From Pavlovales sp. CCMP2436 (Eukaryota; Haptophyta; Pavlovophyceae; Pavlovales): 10,124 bases of DNA. A program made the translations under genes and the position numbers. Below are positions 5,916-10,124 of the stretch, in pieces. Under the pieces are notes generated by a model. It saw only the letters and a list, made by a program, of their open reading frames with translations. It searched no databases and was not told the DNA's origin. Every line of letters begins with the position of its first letter. The stretch's first letter is position 1. Location: NCBI GenBank assembly GCA_026770615.1, contig MU631628.1, positions 100,895 to 111,018 of the forward strand, given 5' to 3'.

Positions 5916-8900
5916 GTGAGAGATATCCCGTCGATGATACGAGGGGGGATTCGCCCTAATCAGCAGAAACAGAGGGTGCATGATGCACCCCCCACTACAG
6001 GTTTTTTTAATTCTCATTCTCATTTTGTAATGAGCCAACGCGCTTTTATTCCATTAGATATATGCAGCAAAGAACGCACCCTCGCCCCTAAGTCGTCTCC
6101 GCTCGCCACCTCCAGGCTCACACAGTGATAGAAAAGGGATCGAATATTTCTTTCACTTTGAAAAGAGAGTAGCAATAGTTCTTTTCAACGACCCCCGACT
6201 TGCAGCCCGAAGGCGTACGGGCATGATCTGTCCGATTGAAGAAAATGAAGAAGAAGAAGAAGAGGAGAAAAACGAACTCACCCTCGCCCCCCAAGTCGTC
6301 CCCACTCGCAACCTCCGGGCTGACGTAGGCCGCACTGCCCGCCGTGCGCAAACGCCCCCGCCCACCCGCCTGATTCTTACACATATTACAGGGGATCGCG
6401 GGCAATAAGAACGGCAAATTTGAGGCTGAGGCTCAGCTTCTTAGAGGGATGTTCACACGTAGGCCACACTGCCCGCCGTGTATAAACGCACCCGCCCACC
6501 CGCCTGGTTCATACACATATTCGCGAAGAGGAGTTGGAGTGGACATGGGCGCGTTCAGCAACTCAACAATGTAATTTTAATGTAATTTTTTGTCAGTGAT
6601 GGGCCTTCAGAGCACAGGCGCAGCTGGAGGAGGTACCTGCGGGACGGCGGATTCACTCGCGAGAGTGACGTCGTTAAGAACCGACGATGACGGGTCTTGA
6701 GCGGAATAAATTAGATTATACTCGCATATTTAGATAAAGAATTTAGGGCAGCCACCGTGCGTTCAACAGTTGCACTTTTCATGCAAATGTGTTCATGTTT
6801 AATGTTTAATATTTCATTCTATTTAATTAGGTTCGCATCCGCCCCCGCCCGCTCACTTTGTGTGTGTGTGTGATGATTAACAATGCACAATTTGAACGTG
6901 TAAAATACTCACCTCCTCGTCGAGTGCGGCGAGCCCCACAGCGTCCACCGGTTTGCCATCTAGCCGCCGCGCCGCGCCAAGGTCAAAAAGCTTTGCGTGT
7001 CCGCGCGCATCTGTTGGCAAATAAGCAGATAAGCAAATTATTTTTTGTAAATATGTAAGTAAATAAACTAGTAACAGTAAGTACGTAGCGTGAAGGGGAC
7101 GGGGGACGCGTAGGTATTCGAGCGTTTGTGTTTTTATTTTTTGGTTTCCAAAAAGAAAACTTAAAAAAGAAACTCAGCGTACCCAGTCCAATATTTTCGG
7201 GCTTCACATCTCGGTGCACCCAACCTGCTCTGTGCAGGTGCGACAAGCCAGCCGCCGCTTCTGCAAGGGGGGTGGGTGGATGGGGGTGGGAGGGTTTATT
7301 ATCAACATGTGTTAATAATCACATGTTATACGAAATATACGAAACACATGTTGCTCCCTCGCTCGGTGCAGATGCGAGAACCACCGCACCCTCTGCGCAC
7401 ACAGAAGGGGGGAGGGGGTGAGTGTCACATAGGGATAGAGAGATAGGTAGATAAACTTTTGCACAAGGGGGGGGGGTCACATAGGGCGAGTAGCGGCGCT
7501 GAGCGTGCCGAGTCGTTCGACGTAGGGCATATCACCCGGAAGATGGGTTGGGTCGGGGTCACATTATAAACGGGCTATATGAATGAAGGGGAGTTCTGGC
7601 TGGCGGTGTGACAAATCATCAAGCTGCTCTTAGTGCTCCGACGCAGGCTCCCACGCGCTACGCCGAAGTGGAATACAAGGTGGAAGTAGAGGATAATGAG
7701 GAAGCCGAAAACAAAGCGCGAGCGTCGCTGCATAAACGGGTTATATACCGCGTAGAGTAGTGCAAAGGGCAAAGCACCTGCGCACAGCCAGAGTGCGGCA
7801 GCGACGCTGAGCGGGCCGAATCGTTCGACGGAGGAGTGCACATCACCCCGCGGGCACAGCTCGATCAACAGGCACCTATTATTTTATTTATTATTTATTA
7901 TTTCTTAATATTTGGTTTCATTCGTTGAATTTGTATGAGGTAATACGCACCAATTTAAAGCGCAGCAGCACAAGAATATAACAATCACAAAAGAGGATTG
8001 GCAGTGACATGGTAATAAACAAAAAAATGAACACGCACTCAAAAAAAAAAAAAAAAAAATTATCTTAAAAAAACACCAGCAACAAAAAGCGCACCAGCGC
8101 TCCTCATCTTGCAATCAACACAGCTACCATACAAATACCCACCCCCAAGCGCACCCGTGCTCCTCTGACTGTCAACATAATTACCATACGAATACCCACC
8201 CCCAAGCGCACCAGTGTTCCTCGTCTTGCAGCGCGTAGTAGAGCGTCACCACATGCGGCGAGCGACACGCGGCTAATTCATAAATTTTATTAGTGTTGTT
8301 GGTAGCGTTGTTAGGGGGAGGGGGGAGGAGGAGAGGGGGGCAGGTCACCTCGTGCGGCGAGCGAAACGCGGCTAATTTATGGATATTATTGGTGTTATTG
8401 TTGGGGGGGGGGCAGGTCACCACATGCGGCAGGCGGCTCTTAATTATGAATATTTCATTATAATAGTTCTTATTATTCGTGTTGTTTATTGGAGGGGGAG
8501 GGTAGGGCAGGTCACCACGTAGTTTTATATGAATTATGGCACACTTGCAACTTGAGTTAGTTTCTTGAGTTGGCTTCTTGGGGAAGTCAGGTCGTCAGTA
8601 TCTGAGATCAATCCGCTATTTAATGTTTGTGTTACATTATGTTGGTGGGGGAGGGAGGGGAGTGGCAGGTCAGAATCTATCATAGTTCAGTTATGGTATG
8701 TTATAAAGCCCCTTCTACCGCCTGGGGCGCAGTCTCTGCGTCCAGGTGGCCCCGGGTGTCAGCGTCTGAACGTCACTCTGTTGAGCTTTGACGTCACCTT
8801 GCGGTAGTATCAACACATAAATAATACAAATTATAAAATAGTACGGTCCAAGTCAGTATACATTTGGGCGTTTAGGCGATGCCTTCTCTGCGAGGTGAGA

Positions 8901-9753
8901 CCCGTCATATCTGCGGCAATAATTATAATTTAAATATTCATATTGGGAAGTGCCGCTCTCTCTCGGTTGCAGAAAAGAAAGTTTATTCGGTAAGGAGAAG
9001 GATTATCGAGTCGCCCTGTTCGGCCGGCTAAAGACCCCTTATAATTATATCATTCGAACGCCCTCTCCTCTCTTCGCATCCCCCTCCCCTCCCCGCCACC
9101 ACTTAGGTACTCACCGAGTGCTGCCTTCTCGGCGAGGGCGTGCGAGTGCGCGTGCTTGGACAGCAGCGAGCGTTTGTGCATCACCTGTGCGTTCCAATGG
9201 GGCAGAACCCATTGTTATACAGGGCAGTGGCGGGTATGGCATTGAGAGTGGCGTGGATTGTGCACGGCAGTGACGGGCATTAGATGAGTTGACGGGAGCG
9301 TGACAAAGAGCAGTGTGTGGGCACCTGGCACCATCACTCGGCCGACGCGGAAGGGCCGACGGCCCCGGATAGGACGCTTAGGTTGTTAGCCGGCGCTCGA
9401 AATCCGCCCAACACGTATAGCACGTAACGCACCTTGAGTGCGAACTCGTGCGCCTGCCCGCGCCGCCGGCACACGAGCACCTGCGCAAAGGCGCCCTCGC
9501 CCAGCTCGCGTAGCAGCTCGAGGTCGCCCAGCCGCAGCGGCCCGCCCGCTGTCGAGTGCGCTCTGCGGTGGGTGGCGTTAGAGGCGTTGGTCTTGCGGTG
9601 GCCTCTTGTCCCCTGCGTCACGCCCGACCCCATTTCCGCGCGGCCGTCGCCGCCAAATGATCTGGAGCTGCCTGCGATGGCGGGCGGGCTGCTGTGGCCG
9701 CTGCCGGTGCGCAGCGAGCACGCACCAAGCTGCACGCCGTCGAGCTGCTCCAT
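3829..9753 (-). CDS. PDK1-type AGC protein kinase, ten exons, about 593 aa
   Basis: PDK1 (3-phosphoinositide-dependent kinase 1) phosphorylates the activation loops of other AGC kinases. Ten exons joined at GT-AG sites in compatible phases give one open frame. Landmarks: Gly loop GEGAFAQV (85-92), Lys107 in FALK, helix-C Glu126, VTLYYALQDEEHW (139-151), HRDVKPEN (199-206), DLG (219-221) in place of DFG, AAYVSPE (255-261), ADLWSLGCTLYYCLVGESPF (273-292), and Arg336 of subdomain XI. The sequence around SPE and DLW, followed by TEYLSLAKA, resembles PDK1 more than other AGC kinases. Residues 1-74 are Ser/Gly/Arg-rich. After about residue 367 the protein is low-complexity Ala/Pro/Ser with no PH domain visible. 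The start ATG (9753-9751, context GCGATGG) follows an in-frame TAA. The activation loop has about 13 extra residues and Arg250 aligns with the usual phospho-Ser. A related AGC kinase remains possible. Confidence 0.8.
4408..4472 (+). repeat. CAG/TTGCAG trinucleotide-type repeat within exon 10
   Basis: AGCAGCAGCAGCAGTTGCAG-type repeats run for about 65 bases. Read on the minus strand they encode a poly-Ala tract with Thr and Val interruptions in the kinase tail. Such tracts are length-variable and probably disordered. Confidence 0.85.
4601..4692 (+). repeat. G-rich tandem repeat in intron 9
   Basis: About two and a half units of AATAATTAGGAA, a G-run and AGAGTATTAGT occur in tandem. On the transcript this is a C-rich, pyrimidine-like tract upstream of the exon 10 acceptor. 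Confidence 0.8.
4726..4771 (-). repeat. Echo of the exon 10 acceptor boundary
   Basis: GCGAGGCGAACGCTTCCAGC and the following ...GATGATCATA repeat the exon 10 boundary at 4556-4590 (AGGCGAACGCTTGCAGCCTA, TGATCATA). About 20 exon bases plus intron bases are duplicated into the preceding intron. Confidence 0.7.
4813..5090 (+). repeat. Direct repeat pair in intron 9
   Basis: 4813-4921 and 4985-5090 share TTGGTGAATATTCATA, CAGGAGAATTAGAA, CCCTTGCTACAGGGCA and ACAGCTCCGCACC. The offset is about 170 bp. The 63 bases between them also carry a CCGCACCTTGCGAAT block that recurs after the second copy. Confidence 0.8.
5176..5192 (+). repeat. Run of 17 G
   Basis: An uninterrupted 17-G run lies in a wider G-rich stretch (5143-5193). 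The plus strand could form a G-quadruplex; the kinase transcript carries C here. Its length may be unreliable in sequencing. Confidence 0.9.
5386..5465 (-). repeat. Echo of exon 9 (3' half and donor)
   Basis: The segment aligns with 5546-5625, sharing TTGAAAGA/CTGAAAGA, GCCCAGCGC, AGCCTACTCG/AGTCTCGCCG, a CTT/AAA-rich block and GCCAACRCRC. It lies in the intron after exon 9. The copy is AT-shifted and no longer has an intact open frame, so it is a decayed duplicate. Confidence 0.65.
5548..5642 (-). CDS. Kinase exon 9 (subdomain XI, residues 314-345)
   Basis: This exon encodes GLVVPAECALAVEALLSKVP, then AARLALGNASF. Arg336 is the subdomain XI arginine. Acceptor TCACAG|GGTCTG, donor TTTCAG|GTGCAA. 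Phase 0 in, phase 2 out. Confidence 0.8.
5752..5876 (-). CDS. Kinase exon 8 (subdomain IX-X, residues 272-313)
   Basis: This exon encodes ADLWSLGCTLYYCLVGESPF, then AAATEYLSLAKAAESDFSWP. It starts at CATCAG|CGGCGG, just after a (TG)n tract on the coding strand. The donor CGG|GTTTTT is weak by consensus, but the phase fits exon 9. Confidence 0.83.
5884..5913 (+). repeat. (CA)15 microsatellite
   Basis: Thirty bases of CA repeat lie 7 bases upstream of exon 8 in the sense of transcription. On the transcript this is (UG)n, which can affect acceptor choice in some systems. Confidence 0.95.
6066..6120 (-). repeat. Echo of exon 7 (3' half and donor)
   Basis: CACCCTCGCCCCTAAGTCGT and the following bases repeat 6279-6330 (CACCCTCGCCCCCCAAGTCGT...). 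On the minus strand it still reads LEVASGDDLG, followed by a usable GG|GTGCGT donor. It lies in the intron after exon 7. Confidence 0.8.
6282..6369 (-). CDS. Kinase exon 7 (activation segment, residues 243-272)
   Basis: This exon encodes AGGRGRLRTAGSAAYVSPEV, then ASGDDLGGE, with the SPE form of the APE motif. Acceptor AATCAG|GCGGGT, donor GAGG|GTGAGT. Phase 0 in, phase 1 out. It is flanked on both sides by partial copies of itself. Confidence 0.85.
6370..6912 (-). other. Kinase intron 6 (543 bp)
   Basis: This intron contains the exon 7 acceptor echo (6446-6516) and a short TG tract (about 6858-6870). The remainder, including 6520-6830, shows nothing I can identify. Confidence 0.65.
6446..6516 (-). 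repeat. Echo of exon 7 (5' half and acceptor)
   Basis: The stretch repeats 6321-6386: shared blocks are CGTAGGCC, CACTGCCCGCCGTG, AAACGC and CCCGCCCACCCGCCTG, plus TACACATATT in the intron part. On the minus strand the copy keeps CCAG|GCGGGT and reads AGGRVRLYTAGSVAYV, then TGA. Splicing to it would truncate the kinase inside the activation segment. Confidence 0.82.
6913..7010 (-). CDS. Kinase exon 6 (metal-binding DLG, residues 210-242)
   Basis: This exon encodes ARGHAKLFDLGAARRLDGKP, then VDAVGLAALDEE. DLG replaces the usual DFG. Acceptor CAACAG|ATGCGC, donor GAGGAG|GTGAGT. Phase 1 in, phase 0 out. The end of the exon supplies much of an enlarged activation loop. Confidence 0.82.
7183..7260 (-). 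CDS. Kinase exon 5 (catalytic loop, residues 184-210)
   Basis: This exon encodes AAAGLSHLHRAGWVHRDVKP and ENIGL, a complete HRDxKPEN catalytic loop. Acceptor CTTGCAG|AAGCGG, donor CTGG|GTACGC. Phase 1 in and out; Glu184 and Asp210 are split codons. Confidence 0.88.
7361..7415 (-). repeat. Echo of the exon 5 acceptor boundary
   Basis: CTCGGTGCAGATGCGAGAAC and the next bases, ending in ACAGAAGGGGGGAGG, match 7225-7273 (CTCTGTGCAGGTGCGACAAG... CTTCTGCAAGGGGGGTGG). A shorter remnant (CTTTTGCACAAGGGGGG) lies near 7457. Confidence 0.6.
7485..7545 (-). repeat. Echo of exon 4
   Basis: GCGCTGAGCGTGCCGAGTCG, TTCGACG, and CATATCACCC match 7800-7860 (ACGCTGAGCGGGCCGAATCG, TTCGACG, CACATCACCC). The copy has small deletions and no intact frame. 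It lies in the intron after exon 4. Confidence 0.75.
7616..7735 (+). repeat. Third copy of the fold-back arm sequence
   Basis: The segment matches 3160-3239 and the reverse complement of about 3375-3500: shared CTTAGYGCT, GACGCAGGCTCC, ACGCGCTACGCCGAAGTGG and ATGAGGAAGCCGA. It extends past the left arm into GAAAACAAAGCGC, so it is closer to the right-arm version. It lacks the outer ATATTAATGT end. Confidence 0.8.
7778..7875 (-). CDS. Kinase exon 4 (residues 151-184)
   Basis: This exon encodes CLLIELCPRGDVHSSVERFG and the following helix (PLSVAAALWLCA), corresponding to the hinge and helices D/E. Acceptor AATAG|GTGCCTG, donor GCGCAG|GTGCTT. Phase 2 in, phase 1 out. Confidence 0.8.
7876..8211 (-). 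other. Kinase intron 3 (336 bp)
   Basis: This intron contains two donor echoes of exon 3 (8087-8203), an interrupted A-rich run at about 8040-8060 and an AT-rich stretch next to the exon 4 acceptor. I found nothing else. Confidence 0.7.
8087..8203 (-). repeat. Two tandem echoes of the exon 3 donor boundary
   Basis: Units 8087-8146 and 8147-8203 each begin AAGCGCACC and carry CTCCTC, matching the exon 3 donor region that starts at 8204 (AAGCGCACCAGTGTTCCTCG). On the minus strand both keep a G|GTGCGC donor. The shared intron part includes ATACCCACCCCC. Confidence 0.82.
8212..8272 (-). CDS. Kinase exon 3 (residues 131-151)
   Basis: This exon encodes CRSPHVVTLYYALQDEEH, matching the PDK1 stretch around HPFFVKLYFTFQDDE. 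Acceptor ATTAG|CCGCGT, donor CACTG|GTGCGC. Phase 1 in, phase 2 out; Ala131 and Trp151 are split codons. Degenerate copies of both ends lie in the flanking introns. Confidence 0.82.
8344..8540 (-). repeat. Array of exon 3 acceptor echoes
   Basis: Three degenerate copies (about 8344-8404, 8415-8491 and 8510-8540) repeat the exon 3 boundary region at 8246-8305: GGTCACCACATGCGGCGAGC, CGCGGCTAATT, ATTATTGGTGTT, then a G-run. The first copy keeps TTAG|CCGCG and reads AAFRSPHEVT, against AACRSPHVVT in the real exon. Confidence 0.82.
8713..8812 (+). repeat. Dispersed ~100-bp repeat, copy 2
   Basis: This matches 1065-1166 in the same orientation. Here the ends CTACCGC and GCGGTAG form a perfect 7-bp inverted pair (8715-8721 and 8801-8807), suggesting a MITE-like unit. 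It sits inside kinase intron 2. Confidence 0.65.
9115..9184 (-). CDS. Kinase exon 2 (residues 108-130, helix C)
   Basis: This exon encodes VMHKRSLLSKHAHSHALAEK and AAL, aligning with the PDK1 stretch after the VAIK lysine; Glu126 is the likely salt-bridge residue. Acceptor CACAG|GTGATG, donor CTCG|GTGAGT. Phase 0 in, phase 1 out. The exon is 70 nt. Confidence 0.8.
9433..9753 (-). CDS. Kinase exon 1 (residues 1-107)
   Basis: This exon encodes a Ser/Gly/Arg-rich N-terminus and then the first kinase strands (LELLRELGEGAFAQVLV, ending EFALK). The donor AAG|GTGCGT is at 9431-9432, phase 0. The exon ends exactly on the ATP-binding lysine. Confidence 0.82.
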
Positions 9754-10124
9754 CGCCCGCTGTGTGCTCTGTACAGTAGCCCGCGCTTGAGGGTCTTACG
9801 TCCCTCGCTGAACCCCGAGCGCTCGGCCGTGCTGGGCGGGTCGGCGCGCCGCTCGGCCGTGCTGGGCGGGTCGGCGCGCCTCCCGCTCGACTTGAGTGCA
9901 GACCGCCCGAGCCCGCGCCCGCGCCCGCAGCCGCGCCCGCAGCCGCCGCCGATACGGCGATCTCTGACATCGGCACGAGACAATAACTAATTTGCTAATA
10001 AATAAACAGTAACTAATTTTCAACCCCAACAGCTGTCAACTGAGGGGTGCAGTAGTGCAGACGCGTACCCAAGCTAACGGATACGAGTCCTTCAACAGCG
10101 AGCGACGGTTATACCCTGCCGCCC
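9754..10124 (-). promoter_or_regulatory. Region upstream of the kinase start
   Basis: This should hold the 5' UTR and promoter of the kinase; I can assign no core promoter element. The proximal part is GC-rich with a tandem 30-mer and CGCCCGCAGCCG-type repeats (about 9904-9950). Beyond 9980 it turns AT-rich with a repeated AACTAATTT. Open frames here on both strands are compositional. Confidence 0.4.
9821..9880 (+). repeat. Perfect 30-bp tandem duplication
   Basis: Positions 9821-9850 and 9851-9880 are identical (starting GCTCGGCCGTGCTGGGCGGG). The duplication lies 68-127 bases upstream of the kinase start codon, in probable 5' UTR or promoter DNA. Perfect identity suggests it is recent. Confidence 0.95.

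Larger units (their letters stand above)
5877..6281 (-). other. Kinase intron 7 (405 bp)
   Basis: This intron contains the CA/TG microsatellite next to the exon 8 acceptor, an A-rich GAAGAAGAAG tract beside the exon 7 donor and an exon 7 donor echo (6066-6120). I found no other structured element. Confidence 0.7.
7261..7777 (-). other. Kinase intron 4 (517 bp)
   Basis: This intron contains an exon 5 acceptor echo (7361-7415) with a smaller one near 7457-7475, an exon 4 echo (7485-7545) and a copy of the fold-back arm (7616-7735). The intron appears to be assembled largely from duplicated pieces. Confidence 0.7.
8273..9114 (-). other. Kinase intron 2 (842 bp)
   Basis: The exon 3 side is an array of acceptor echoes (8344-8540). 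The middle carries copy 2 of the dispersed repeat (8713-8812). The region 8820-9110 shows nothing I can name; a faint match to the exon 2 end near 8882-8897 is too short to call. Confidence 0.65.

Noticed and set aside
8882..8897. Possible echo of the exon 2 donor end (GCCTTCTCTGCGAGG)
   Set aside because: The match is only about 15 bases, without flanking similarity, so chance is likely.
9578..9976. Alternative first kinase exon from minus-strand frames upstream of 9753, with a GTAAGA donor near 9797
   Set aside because: The nearest downstream AG would make a 31-nt intron and put the frame out of phase with the kinase. An in-frame TAA separates this region from ATG 9753.

Overview
The window looks like nuclear DNA from a eukaryote, most likely a microalga with a secondary plastid. 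A haptophyte-like alga is my guess, but only at low confidence. The evidence is: one minus-strand gene split by nine GT-AG introns whose reading phases all agree; GC-rich exons in AT-rich, G-run-rich and microsatellite-rich non-coding DNA; and two plus-strand genes whose proteins carry long N-terminal extensions resembling targeting presequences. I found no bacterial operon structure, tRNA, rRNA or CRISPR array.

Layout. 1-70: poly-T and a pyrimidine-rich stretch ending in CAG, like an intron end. 219-827 (+): an unrecognised 202-residue protein with a presequence-like N-terminus and a C-terminal membrane segment. 828-1559: intergenic, with one copy of a ~100-bp dispersed repeat. 1560-2525 (+): a single-exon, stand-alone GTP cyclohydrolase II (first committed step of riboflavin synthesis) with a presequence. 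2526-3828: non-coding, dominated by a 447-bp fold-back element with 136-bp inverted arms. 3829-9753 (-): a ten-exon PDK1-type AGC protein kinase of about 593 residues, which I assembled by eye from kinase motifs and splice phases. 9754-10124: GC-rich region upstream of the kinase.

The most unusual pattern is that many coding segments have degenerate partial copies ('echoes') close by. In the kinase gene these copies straddle splice sites. Copies of a 5' exon boundary lie in the intron before the exon, and copies of a 3' exon boundary lie in the intron after it (exons 3, 4, 5, 7, 9 and 10). Several echoes keep the splice dinucleotide, and one at exon 3 would give an in-frame 33-residue insertion. 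The same habit appears at the 5' ends of the other two genes: the cyclohydrolase presequence is an internal tandem duplication, and the start region of the first gene is duplicated upstream into a 27-codon decoy ORF. This suggests recurrent local tandem duplication that lengthens introns and builds targeting sequences.

The three genes share no evident pathway. The cyclohydrolase probably works in the plastid. The kinase should be a cytosolic or membrane-proximal upstream AGC kinase, although no PH domain is seen and its activation-loop phosphosite appears to be replaced.
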